DNA of 64,000 nucleotides from Parapristionchus giblindavisi (GCA_943737045.1 CALSFV010000208.1:310001-374000), one strand, 5' to 3'. Shown: positions 25,881-37,903, counted from the stretch's first letter. The notes: generated by a model from the letters alone, not told the origin. Numbers and translations: made by a program.

Positions 25881-28800
25881 TTAAATGTTCGTATCCATTC
25901 GACGACAATATTTGATGAGTGTATCCGCTTGATCACTGCTCAATCCATACGGGCTTTGTAGAAGTTGAGTGCGTGTTAAACGGCTCATCTGTCGTGCACT
26001 CATCTTTTGATTCCTAAATGTCTTCTCAAGCGTTCTCCACAGATTCAAACACTGCAGAATGATGATCAGATCATTGAAACTGAGAAGATCGAAGTTGATC
26101 AGCTCGAGGAAATATCGCCGAGTCACTGAAAAGGAATGCATTCAATTAGCAATTTCATCTAAAAACTTTTCTCCTAGTCTCTAAAAATATCACTTTTTGA
26201 GAATAATATTTGGAACAAAAATAGCGGTTCAAGTCAAACAAATCCAGAAATATGCATACATTTCTCATGAGGTTTAGCAGGCATCAGTCCTCCATACCCA
26301 ACAGGCATATTCATGAAGACATGAGCCAATCCTCTTTCATATTGATGCTAAAAATTAGAATCTCATAACGAAATAAGTGAAGTATTGAAAAAATAAGAAT
26401 ATCGAGAACAAGAGAAAGTATTAATGCTTTGCTGATAAATAATTATATTTTTTTAGTGTTCATCACATGTTACCTCTTTAATTCCTTTGCAAACATGATC
26501 AGGAGGTGGTGTGCGACTTATAGCGTGTTCGCAGAGATGAAACTGCAAACATCGATCGATAATATTATTATTCAGTTTTCTGCTAAATTCTTATCAATTA
26601 CTTACCCGGTTAACGAGATTCTCTATGTGATAGTCGAGATATTCAATCGATTCAGGTAGAGCTATTGCATCAATTCGTTGTTCGCCGTGTGGTAGATCTA
26701 AACCGATGAAATCAGTAAATCATCACAGATAAAACAGTTTTAATCAACTTAGTGTGGGGTAAAAAACGAACGTAAGTACAAGCGTGGTAAGATGAATTCA
26801 TCATCGAAGTCAGCTGGAGGTAATAAATCTGCCATCTCATGAGGAACCGGAGAGCAACCAATAATCTGAAACAACGATTTGAAATTTGAAGAAAATTCAT
26901 TGGAAAGTGATAGATAGAAGCGTCATATTCACTTCAAAGGCAGTGATCACCGAAAGATCGATTAATCAAGATCATACAATATGGACCAGAATAATTGCAA
27001 ATTTTTTCCCCAAAAAATGTCAATTTAAAACAATTACAAAACTAACATCGATAATCAGTTGGGTCCATACGGTACCTAGATCTCCCACTCTCTCTCCACC
27101 CTGAAGCAACCTCCATTTGCCTCGATTCAGTATACCGTGATAACATTCTTGAGTGAAGTATAATTTTACTGAAACGATTAGTATTGTCATAGGAAACCAT
27201 TGAAAACTGTAGCTATACATACACAGACAAAATATGTCTACAAGTCCGAATATTTAATAAAAAATGCTTACTAGGAATAGAATACGAGGGATGCTTCCGC
27301 TTTGGTCGAGCAACGACTGCTGTTCGAGCCATATCGACTGATCTACCATTCATCGCAGGTTTGGATGCGATTGCTCCGCCGTTCGCTAAAGGATGTGCCG
27401 ATGCAGCAGTTCGAGGTGCAGTAGGCGTGGTAGGCGTAAGTTCTTGCGCATCATTATCGCTTACTTTGGAGCTTCGGGTAACTGAGAAAGGGATTGTCTT
27501 TTTGGAATCCGTATGAGCTACGTACTATGTTTCCTGTGTGGTCCCTGTCCATCGGGTAATTTACAAATACTTCCGATTGATTGCGCATATCCACATGGAA
27601 GTAGACGAGGATCATTGAAACGAAGAGTCTGAATATAGGAATGTCTTAGAATCAATATCAATTTAATACGATAAGAAAAGGTTCGAACCCTTTGAGTAGA
27701 TGAAAGATCATATTGAATCGTTACGTTCTGTAATAGAATTGTATAGATTAAAGATGCATAACAAATTGATCGTACCGTATATTTGACATCCACCACAGTA
27801 GCAGGGAAAAAGTGTCCGAAACCATTAACAGGCTCATAAGTTTCAAGTTTTTGGCCCTTTACGAAGTAATTCTTTCTTGGTGCACAATCGTTCGGTATCT
27901 GCATATTGTGATTTATTGTTAGTCGATTACGAAACACTTATGTCGAAAGAAACATGCCTGGTCAAAAGCCTCAGGAGGGGCGATCAATTCTGCTTCCGTT
28001 TTCCTCTGATTCTTCACATAATTAGTATAGATAGTATCCAACAATTGTGTCCCGGATGAAAAAGAAGGAGGTCGAATCAGAGGCAACCCATCTTCTCCAC
28101 GCTCCTTTGTCGACCTAGATGCATTACTCATTGAAAATTCTTATAACCATTAATTTTCCGAAACGATTTTAGACTAATTTAGAAAGCTATAGAACTTCAG
28201 AAAAGTAATTGATGATAAAGCATACGTGAATCGTGATAAGCACGGATCATCTTGTAAGAACCATCGTTTTCTGTCGTTCAATCCACCAACGTAGCCAATC
28301 TGTTAATGATACATATAAACAGTGTAAAATCGTATATTTATAGAGATTTTACAACACAAGAGTGATTGGAAGGACAGTATCGATAAAATATCGATAGTAT
28401 CGATAACTGCTTTACCTGAACCCAAGGTCCTGATACATTATAGATGTAGCCGACACAGTACCAATCAATTTGGTCCACTGAACAGAACAAAAATAACATT
28501 TGAAAGTTTCAATACGAATTGTGTGAACATACCATTAGCATCGGGAGCTCGTAATAACTTTCCAAATAACCCTCTCCAGTGAGTCTTATAAGGTCCGGGA
28601 GGTCTCTGTAAGAATTTTTTTAAATGCGTGTAACACGAGCAAGCATACCTTCCAGAAACATTCTGCCGGAGCTGCTACAGCGTTCTCACTTTTGAGATAT
28701 GCGGGCCAGTCAAACGCCTGAAACATGAACAAATATGTATATTATGATAGTTTACTAGATTACCTCGACATCAGCAGATCCGCCTGAGCTTACAGTAGAA

Positions 28801-31744
28801 GTAGTCGTTGTTTCAGACTTAGACGTGGGCGATTCAGACGCGGCAGAACTGCTCTTGATTTGATTATTATTATGTCCATTGGAAGGCCCTTGTTCAGACG
28901 ACATTCCATCATGCTAAACCAGTATTAAATAAAGCAATATAATATTTAAATGAAGGAAAAATTACCAGACTGAGAGTAGTAGTCGATTTCATCTCGTCAA
29001 GAATATCAGGTTTTTCATCAATCACAGTGTCCTCATCTTCTTCTGTTTTTACATGGTCAATCTGTCTTTCAAGGATTGGGGGTCTCATTCGTTCACTGAA
29101 TCTTTTCCTCTTGGACACCATATCTGGATCAGATTCAGTCGTTCTCTTCACACCTCGTAATTTCTGTTCAACTAATGAACTGTTATCAATGGAAGGAACT
29201 GCTGCTTTGTCAGTGAGAGTGTGGGCAGATTCTGTAGAATCGGTCCTGAGCGGAAGAGTACCGTTTCCTATATGGTGATGCGATTCTTTGTGCGTATCTG
29301 ACCCGCACGGCGTCTGAATAGATATGCTATGGAGTGTAGAAGGAGACACTTGCGTTGATGATCCTTCGCTTTTTGGTCGGCGAATAGCTAAAATGTTCTT
29401 GCATCAGGACTGTTTCTTCTATAATAGATTGCGTACCTTTCTTAGATCGATCATAGAATTCACAAATCCATTCAATTGATTGGGCGAAACCACATGGTAG
29501 AAGACGAGAGTCGTTGTAAGGAAGAACCTTAACACAATCATTTATCTTGAATGTGCACATGGTTAAAGCCTATTGGTGTGTCATTATTTTATAGATTCCA
29601 TACCCTTGTTAAAGAAGTGCCATCATATTGAATCTTCACCATCTGCAATGACAAACTTTCACTATCATGTTGTATATTTTATATTATTGCGTTTAATTTG
29701 TAACTTGCATCACCTACCGAATTTTTCATAAGCTTAACTACTGTAGCGGGGAAGAATACTCTTGGTCCATGTGAGGCGTCGTAGGTCTCTAATTTCTGTC
29801 CTACTTCGAAATGATTCACCGGAGCACTTCCTTCTGTGCCAGATACCTGTAAAGAAAATATTAGCGAGATATTCAACATTTTAAAATGTCTATTCTCTGT
29901 CTTCGTTAAATTTGTTATTGGCAAAATAATCAGCAACATATGTATTTTGGGTGAAAGAGAATGGGCCGTGATAAAGAAGCAATTGCTTTAGGCAAATGAC
30001 CTGATCGAATACGTCAGGGGCAGCAAGGATCTCTTCTTCTGTCTTCTTGTGATTCTTTATAAAGTTCGTGTAGACTCCCTCGTAGGATCGTGTACTAGTG
30101 TAGCAACTAGGCGGACGAATCAATCGTATTCCACTTATGTCCACTTCGTTTATTGACCTTCAATAATATGTATTCGATTGTTTTATTAGTGTATAGTTAA
30201 ATTGAAAGAATGGAAAAGTAATTTACTTGAAAGGCCTTAAACAGGCATCATCTTGTAGGAACCATCGTGTTCGATCGCTTGGCGCCCCAACATAGCCGAC
30301 CTAGAGAAAGTGTTACATCATGTTGGAGAAAATGTCTCAGTAAATCATCATCCTTTCGGACATTAAAAATACGAAAGAATATAGCTTTTTTTCCAGTTCT
30401 ACAAAAGTTACCTTAACAAAAGGGCCTTCCACACCGACAATGTATCCGACACAGTACCAGTATTGATCCGCTAAATAACAAAAATTAGGAATTACTCAAA
30501 AAGAGTCTTTTAATGAAAAAGGTTTTCTAGTGACAAAAGCAACTTTATAAACAGGCAAAAATTTTTAAAGCTTACGATCAGGGTCAAGAGCTCGAACAAG
30601 TTTCTCTTCTTGGTCAGCCCAATGGTTCTTGAATGGTCCAGGCTGTCTCTATAAAACAACCTTTTCACATTTACTGTACTTCACATAAATTCGTATTATA
30701 TTATATTTTATCAACGTGAGTATGCACGTATTGAGTCTGTTTTCCTCTTATTGCCAATGATTAGACGATAAATGATATATTTATATGATGATGATTTATA
30801 TCAAGATGCTATCACTCTCCTAATGAATCTTTGGAAAAGATCTGATATGCACCTTCCAAAAGCATTCCGCAGGAGCCGCAGTTGCCTTTTCTCTGAGCAA
30901 ATAAGTATTCCAATTGAAATATCCCTGTAACTGACAATTTTAAAGGAAGTTTTTCAAAGAAATTGTCTATCGTATAATGTTATTATATCATAAAGAGACC
31001 TGATTGGAGTCATCAGCCTCGATCAGTAGTGGAGCATCCTCTTCTTCCAATTTATCTACAGATACAGTAAGGATATCTTTGCTAGGACCTTGGACGGTTT
31101 TTCGGTCGTGTTTTCTAGAATTGGAAGGGCCTGGTTGAGGTTCTTCTTTGGTTCCTTCAGCAGTTTTTCTCTTCGTTTTCTTTGATACAGTCTTCGTCTT
31201 ATCATTAGACTTTTTGGCCGCTGATACCTCATTCTTTGTGGCTTTTAGCTTAGTCGGTTTAGGGGTCTCAACAGGGGTTCCAGTTTGGACACCAGCAGAA
31301 GGAGGTATATAAACATGACTGCTACACTGTTGACCCATGGCTTTCACGTATCTGGCTCGGGCCTCGCGTAACCATTTAGGCTCTGCCTTCTTCTTATCAT
31401 AAGTCTCATCAATTGTTTCGGCCTGAGCTTGAATTGTGAAACATTGCAAATTCGATCGAGGTTCCCACGAACACTAAAACATATAATTTATGGTTTAACA
31501 CTTTTCCAAACAAAAAATTTAAACCAATCTAACAAATGGTCAATTGGCAATACAATTTTTATCATAGTCACGATGATGTTTGTTTATGAAAGAATGAAAA
31601 TGTACATACTTCACTATAGTCATATCCCTTCCATTTGACAAGATATACATATACTTCCTTATTATTCGCCCTCCTTTCCAACTTTCGGTCAATAACTTCT
31701 TCGACTGATAGAACAGGCACTTTCTGATACTGCTTCTTGCCCAT
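25881..31744 (-). CDS. Gene A: chromodomain, four MBT repeats, SLED, SAM-like protein
   Basis: 27 minus-strand exons, all phases consistent, 1164 residues: 31610-31744, 31000-31473, 30853-30924, 30576-30648, 30412-30470, 30227-30300, 30001-30157, 29718-29846, 29604-29642, 29437-29527, 28966-29387, 28764-28913, 28649-28717, 28533-28605, 28416-28477, 28226-28299, 27958-28114, 27776-27898, 27689-27727, 27526-27628, 27272-27481, 27047-27168, 26772-26865, 26606-26697, 26474-26542, 26260-26347, 25881-26125. Domains: chromodomain 1-55 (VEEVIDRK, YLVKWKGYDY, SWEP); basic linker; MBT pair 204-434 (FNWNTYL...AAPAECF, DRTRWFLQDD, KLETYD...FFPATVV, QYDG); Ser/Thr linker; MBT pair 626-858; SLED-like 929-1031 (KLYFTQEC...W); SAM-like 1083-1164. 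MBT-SLED-SAM is the Sfmbt/Scm Polycomb layout, so a methyl-lysine-reading chromatin repressor is inferred. Exon 17 has a GC donor. Confidence 0.85.
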
Positions 31745-32348
31745 CTCAAGAGAAAATCGATTCATTTTATTAAAAGAATATCACAAAAGGAGAAACATGT
31801 ATATTCAGAGAGGAGGGATAGACAAAGTCCTTGTCACGTGAAGCAGTCGAGCTTAGGTATACGGTAGTTCAAATGGGTCACATTTGTGATTTTAATGTTT
31901 CGCTTTAGAGATAGGCTTTCAAGAGAGATTGCTTTTATGCTCTGATTGTTGTGAAGCCTTCTCGTCCATTACCGTCTATCTTATCATGTAAACGATCTTT
32001 TGATTTCCCACGTTGTTCATCCCATGATCTATGTATATTTTTCCAACACTCACGTTCCGGTTGTTATTGTCTTACCCCTGTAGTCTATCAAATCTCGTGT
32101 GATCTGCGAAAAGACTGTTATGTGGGGAAACTCTGCATAACATCGCCTGGCCGCTACCTGTCTATTCTACTACCCAAAGTAATGCCTGTCTCTGTCCATT
32201 CTCTGTCTTTCCACATCTGTGATCCACTTACCTTCACCGGTTCCTTGCCATCACACGAACTCCTAACGCAGCTTTGAATAGTAGTAGAACTCTCTTCCGA
32301 CCAAGCCCTGTCACCCGTATTACATTGTATCTATAGTGCCCTATCTCC
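31745..32348. other. Upstream region of gene A
   Basis: Promoter side of gene A. The start codon directly follows an AG (31745-31746), a possible trans-splice acceptor. A stretch shared with the gene C promoter is listed separately. No other gene supported; 32340-32420 is C/T-rich. Confidence 0.45.
31856..31896 (-). promoter_or_regulatory. Upstream motif shared with gene C
   Basis: On the plus strand the block TATACGGTAGTTCAAA, then TGGG-CACA and TG-GATTTT, lies about 113-152 bp upstream of the gene A start. Almost the same block lies at a similar distance from gene C (57326-57366), in otherwise diverged flanks. Candidate shared promoter element; function inferred. Confidence 0.5.
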
Positions 32349-33211
32349 TCCCTCTCTCTCTCTCCAGATCTCCTTTCTTCCCTTCCTCTTTCCTCCTTTG
32401 CTATCTGTTGACCCGTCTCACTAGCTCTCACCTTCCCCTTCTCCTATCTAACATACGTTAGATCCCACAACTCATGTTCTTTCTGTCTTACGTACAGTCG
32501 TACTCATACGATGGCCCTTGCGCTTTTCAACCTTTTCTCTTTTTAAAAAGACACACCCCAAGTTAATTTTACTCTTCACATTGGTAATACTCTCTCGTAG
32601 ACAAAGAACGCGAGAGAGTGTGGCCAGAGCGGAGAGTTTCAAATTAGCTTGGGATGTCGCTTTAAAGAATGCGTGTTGTTTGTTGCTGTGAATCGTATTC
32701 GTCTTATCCAGTTAATTATCCTTCAACTTGCAGATGTCCTATACACATCGATGTTTGTGAACTTCCTTATATGAAGGATTCATGTCGGAAGCCATAAATA
32801 TTTGAATATTTCTCGACACGGTATCTCAATCCCAGTTCATGTTCATATGATGGAGTATGCATTTCAGGACCATACGAAGGGCCACATACATCATAAATCA
32901 ACGTCGCGACTTCGACAAGTTGTTCGACCGTCAAATGTTTGAATTTATTTCTCATCTTAACGTTATTTGGTTAAATTGAACGAGTTCCAACCAAATGGGA
33001 GCCTGAAAACCAGAGCTATCGAAGGCACACGCTCGATTTCTATTCTGCGAGCCAGATTCCCACAGTCGTGTAGAAGTCGATTGGTCTACCATCGATCCTG
33101 ACATCACAGGACAACGATTCCATGTGAGAAAATTAATTGTCTTCTTCGTTGAATGTTCGTACAATGTTTTCGATGCAGTTAGCGGACTCCGGATACAACC
33201 GCGATAGTGGA
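32349..33211. repeat. Segmental duplication, copy 1
   Basis: About 860 bp nearly identical, in direct orientation, to 35930-36792. The match runs from the CT-rich start to GCGATAGTGGA, then stops abruptly. It contains one copy of the short foldback element and the antisense reading frame described at 36348-36600; here that frame is cut by a TAA. Confidence 0.85.
32540..32667. repeat. Short foldback MITE, copy 1 of 3
   Basis: The ends CCCCAAGTTAATTTTACTCT and GAGAGTTTCAAATTAGCTTGGG are inverted relatives, and the core ACTCTCTCG...CGAGAGAGT is palindromic. Other copies: 36120-36248 (within the duplication) and 60081-60203 (an ABC-transporter intron, diverged). No coding capacity. Confidence 0.75.
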
Positions 33212-35161
33212 TATGCTTGCAAATATGGATGACAACAAATATCATGTGAAGGAGATTCTGGGTAAACTTCCAAAGGCTCCCAGCTGGGTTACGTATCAAA
33301 TGTCCATTAGCAGACAAGGATTAGATGATGTATTAGGTGAATTCATAAGTAACGCTCGTTTTTCGCTTTCCAAAAAAATTGTCACAAAAACTTAACAAAG
33401 CATGGAGAATTCTGGAAATATTTTTCATTCGCATCGGTCACCTTCTACCTTCTACCCGGCAGTTTGTGGATCCCTTCGTGATAAAAGGACTGGTGCAAAT
33501 TCCGGAAATATGTGGCGAGTACGGTATGGATAGTGGTTCGGTCTTTGAAGCTTTGCCCTTTGAGGAAGTGATGGAGCACCGCGAAGAGGTGACAACCATA
33601 GTCGGCAAGGCCGGGTGAGTACGGAGAGTGGGGAAGTACAGTACAGTCATATCCCGTTAGCTCAGCCTGGGTCGTTCTTTTGGTATGAGGTCGAGCATTG
33701 TCATGTTGAAATTAGATCCGAGTGTCCTTCCCGCGTGATTGTTCGAGGTGGAGTCTTAGCTTCCGCAGCTGGAGAGTGTAGACATGTGTCGTGATAGTCG
33801 TACCCTCGGGGAGGAGTTCCCAGTACTCGACTTCCCGTACCGAATACCAGATGCACAACATCACTTTTTGATGCTGAAAATCGGGTTTGGGGGGATCTGC
33901 TCGCTATTCGCGCTCACCGAACCACAGTCTCCTTTGCTCTTTGTAATCGTAGGGTACCCACTTTTCATCACCGGTTATAACGTTGACCAGCCAAACAACC
34001 CGGCGACGTAGAGTTAGAAAAGTCTTTGCCATGTCCTGTCGGCGATCCTCGTCGTAGTCGGCTAGGACGTTGGGTAAACATCTTCCCTATTTTCACTTAT
34101 TTCCGAGAGTGTGAAGGCCATGTACCACAGTGCTCTCGCTGACCCAAAGTGCCATTGCAATATCACCGGTATCGGGATACGGATCAGCCCTTTCCTCTTG
34201 GAGCAATCGATCGAGATCCACCTCCGGTAGGCGACTGGGTTGATCTTCATTTTCGAAGGAAAAGTCCTGTTTCTCGAATTTGAAGGCTCACTTTCTCACC
34301 GCTATTACGTGAGGCACATGTTAGGGGTACACCTCTGCTAGGCGATGTTGGAAGTCAGGGCGTCTCAAGCCCGAGAGGGAGAGGAATAAAACAACGTTGC
34401 GAATGTGAATTCCGTCGGGAGCGAAATTGTGCGGTTTTCTTGCCTGGAGGACACGCGGGAAATGAATCGAAAACAACCGCAGGATATTAGAGGGACACCC
34501 TATCTAGTGTATACAGCATGGATGTTGGCAATAATAACAGAGCAAGAACGAGGCGACTGAAGTGGTAACAAAAAAACGAGCGTTACTTATGAATTCACCT
34601 AATATAAATTATTGGAATTTACTTTTTTTTGAAAAATCCCATTATTTCTATTTATATTAATGTTTTCAGGTGTGGCTTCATCTCTGTAGCATCACTTCGG
34701 GTCTGAGATGTCTGGATCTTTGCCAAGACCCCTGGGCAATCTTCGAACCCTCAAGATCTGGTTGCTTTATTGAGGATGTTTTCAATCCAGAACAAGATGA
34801 AGTAGAGAACATTATCCTGCTTACTCCGGATTCGCTTCGTCTACTTGATAGTAAGTTCTATATCTTTATTAACTCGCTCATTAATATATTCTTCTATTAT
34901 ATTCTATTAATTAAACCGCAAAAAAATGTTTTAGTGCAATTGTAAAAGCATCGTTTTTTTAATTTTTCAGTCGTACTTGTCATGGGAATGGGAGATAAAC
35001 TTCTAGCGTTTGCACCATATCAACCTCAACCTGTACATTCCTACTTCGAAGTGGATCCTCCATTCAAGTCAATCAATGGCCAGACTTCCCTCCTTATCCA
35101 CTCTTATTCTCAAACCCAATCAGTAATCATCATGAAGTATTATCTATTCATTCAACAATGA
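33015..35161 (+). CDS. Unrecognised gene, 3' exons, with mariner at a splice donor
   Basis: Product not recognised. Supported exons: about 33183-33329, 34669-34857 and 34970-35161 (stop TGA), with a weaker upstream exon near 33015-33141. The last three join in phase: ...GLDD, then VWLHLCSITSGLRC..., then VLVMGMGDKLLAF..., about 175 residues with Cys, Trp and acidic runs and no known motif. A mariner (33336-34599) lies six bases after the GTATTA donor of the first exon, so the present intron is 1.3 kb longer than before. The upstream exon lies in the segmental duplication and its reading frame is uncertain. It could be a pseudogene. Confidence 0.38.
33336..34599 (-). mobile_element. Mariner transposon, decayed
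   Basis: 1264 bp bounded by TA (33334-33335 and 34600-34601) with terminal inverted repeats GGTGAATTCATAAGTAACGC and its complement. Minus-strand translation shows mariner landmarks in order: VITGDEKWVPYDYKEQRR, KVMLCIWYS, FQHDNARPHT, LPHSPYSPGLADYG-HLF, i.e. the D,D,D catalytic regions. In-frame stops (for example after the ...FGERE segment) show it is inactive. Different family from the 18.8/21.3 kb copies. Confidence 0.88.
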
Positions 35162-35929
35162 AACTATTTATTTACTGTAGCTACTGGTTACTGTAGTTAC
35201 CGTGTACTGGTACTGCTTCTGGTTACTGTAGTTACTGTAGTTACAGTCGAATTAAATGTTTTCTTAAAACTATTGTATTCCTGTTCTTCCATCATCTCAT
35301 TTTTCCTATGGCCTTTTCATTCCTATTTCGTTTTCATCCCAGTAATCCTATTTCCTATGTCCTCGTTTTATCACCTATTATATTATTACAACGTATACTT
35401 TAGAAGCGTTTGAATTCACAGTAGTCTTATCTCCCCCCTGATCCCAGTCTATCATTCTTTTTACTCATTTCTATATATATATTTTTCGTCGCTCTTTAAG
35501 TATACAATCACAATTATAGATATCAACTTGTATTGATTAGAAGATAAAGTAATCAACAAGATTTATTATTCGCATGTGGTATATGTACAATATATTCAAA
35601 ATTCTCTAAGCATCACGACAATAAAATATTTTTTCTTGATTGCTTCACCCGTCACTTGTCACTCGTCTGCGTCGTCGTCGTATTATCTTTGCTGAAATAA
35701 AATATTAGTTTCAATACAAAGATAAGGTTAATGTTGACAAGGTTTACGGTAAGTCAAAATGGTTTGGTGAATTGTGACTCGCGTTGCGGATGCGAAACGT
35801 ACTCTACCAACCATTAATATTTAAAAGTTGAATCAGTACTCTTTATTCTGGTATACTTTTATTCCTTACTATTTGAAATGCAAATCAGGAACTTAGTAAC
35901 TTAGTAACTTAGTAACAAGTTACCCCTAG
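35162..35929. other. Non-coding stretch with short tandem repeats
   Basis: Contains GTTACTGTA-type tandem units at about 35178-35245, an (TA)n run at 35474-35487, and three AACTTAGT units at about 35890-35922 immediately before the second copy of the duplication. No gene seen. Confidence 0.5.
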
Positions 35930-36792
35930 TCTCCCTCTCTCTCTCCAGATCTCCTTTCTTCTCTTCCTCTTTCCTCCTTTGCTATCTGTTGACCCGTCTC
36001 ACTAGCTCTCACCTTCCCCTTCTCCTATCCAACATACGTTAGATCCCACAACTCATGTTCATTCTGTCTTACGTACAGTCGTACTCATACGATGGCCCTT
36101 GCGCTTTTCATCCTTTTCTCTTTTTAAAAAGACACACCCCAAGTTAATTTTACTCTTCACATTGGTAATACTCTCTCGTAGACAAAGAACGCGAGAGAGT
36201 GTGGCCAGAGCGGAGAGTTTCAAATTAGCTTGGGATGTCGCTTTAAAGAATGCGTGTTGTTTGTTGCTGTGAATCGTATTCGTCTTATCCAGTTAATTAT
36301 CCTTCAACTTGCAGATGTCCTATACACATCGATGTTTGTGAACTTCCTTATATGAAGGATTCATGTCGGAAGCCATAAATATTTGAATATTTCTCGACAC
36401 GGTATCTCAATCCCAGTTCATGTTCATATGATGGAGTATGCATTTCAGGACCATACGAAGGGCCACATACATCATAAATCAACGTCGCGACTTCGACAAG
36501 TTGTTCGACCGTCAAATGTTTGAATTTATTTCTCATCTTAACGTTATTTGGATAAATTGAAGGAGTTCCAACCAAATGGGAGCCTGAAAACCAGAGCTAT
36601 CGAAGGCACACGCTCGATTTCTATTCTGCGAGCCAGATTCCCACAGTCGTGTAGAAGTCGATTGGTCAACCATCGATCCTGACATCACAGGACAACGATT
36701 CCATGTGAGAAAATTAATTGTCTTCTTCGTTGAATGTTCATAAAATGTTTTCGATGCAGTTAGCGGACTCCGGATACAACCGCGATAGTGGA
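35930..36792. repeat. Segmental duplication, copy 2
   Basis: Direct copy of 32349-33211. At its right edge (36792) the sequence switches to the LTR-retrotransposon remnant. It includes the second short foldback MITE (36120-36248). Confidence 0.85.
36348..36600 (-). CDS. Unrecognised C-terminal exon in the duplicated block
   Basis: Minus-strand exon candidate following a TTTTCAG acceptor near 36594-36600 and ending in TAA at 36348-36350. It encodes about 80 residues (with FKHLTVEQLVEVATLIYDVC and a Tyr/His-rich end) with protein-like composition but no motif I know. In the other copy the same frame is interrupted by a TAA near 32986. This could be the real 3' end of an otherwise lost gene or a chance frame; upstream exons were not found. 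Confidence 0.28.
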
Positions 36793-37903
36793 AGATATAT
36801 CTTCCACTCTGCTCTCCGTTCTACTATTGTATCGTCCACAAGATTAACATCCACGAAGACAGATCAAGTAATCCAAACAACAGACTCAATAATATTCGAA
36901 GGAATAATCCACAAACATTCCAAACCACATATTGTGGCTTTTGTAAGAATCCAAGTCACCAGTCCAGATTCTGCCCCAAAAACAGTGAACAAAGAACTAA
37001 GGCACTGTTAATGGCAGGAAGATGTGTATTATGCACCAACCTGCATGGCAACTCACCATGCAGAAAATCCAAACGATGCTACATATGTGGTAAGTATGGC
37101 CACCACCACTCCATATGTTCATCAGCCACGAATCGAAGGTAAATCCACAAAAAGAAAAAAAATCCAAAAACGAAAAAGTCCAAAGTAGATTCCTTGTTAT
37201 ATTTTTTTTCTTCCTCGTTTATTCTTCACGAACAACAATAATTAACAATACATTTCAGAGCGTAGAAGGAAGGCAACAAAGAGCACGAGCAAGTCAACAC
37301 TCAAGAAGACCTCATCTATACCCAATGTTATGAATGATCGTAAGATAGTATATATCGTTTCCTCTCGTATGTTCTTTTACATTGTCCCCAAGTTCTTTTC
37401 GGTACTATATTTTATCGACATGCTCTATTCACTAGCATACTTCCATAAACAAGAACTACTCTCCCCTTTCCAAACAAAAAAGTTATGTGACTTATCCTAT
37501 ACCCACACAAATTCCATAACGCAGAGTCCACACATCCCTTGGTATCTAATCCACATCGCAGACTCCAAACCCTCGAATCCCCCACCACCCTACCTTCATC
37601 ATTTATTCAATAAAGTAGAATCCATACAACCCTCGTGTTAGTTAGTCCATAGAGCAGATTCCAAATCCTCAACCCCCCCCCCCTCTCTCATTAGTACGGA
37701 AAGTCACAGAACTTCAAATTTTTTTTCCAAGGGGGAGTGTATCGTCCTGTCTTGGCCCCGCCCCTTTTTTCCCGAGCGTATTTCGCTTTCTCTTCACTAG
37801 ACATTCTGATCATCGTTCGTTTCATGTATCTTACCTCAATAAAGTTTCATCACATATAATTTGTTGTATCGCATTAGCAGAAGCCACCGAAACAACTATT
37901 ACA
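36793..37903 (+). mobile_element. LTR-retrotransposon remnant: Gag zinc knuckles plus 3' LTR
   Basis: At about 36906-37141 one frame encodes three consecutive Cys-His knuckles: CGFCKNPSHQSRFC, CVLCTNLHGNSPC and CYICGKYGHHHSIC, ending at TAA. Three knuckles are typical of Pao/BEL-type Gag. No protease, reverse transcriptase or integrase remains. Downstream a purine tract (AAGGGGGAG, 37729-37737) is followed by TGTATCG and an AATAAA-containing block ending near 37903 in ACA, read as a 3' LTR. No matching 5' LTR was found: the left edge abuts the duplicated block. An internally deleted, dead element. Confidence 0.65.
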
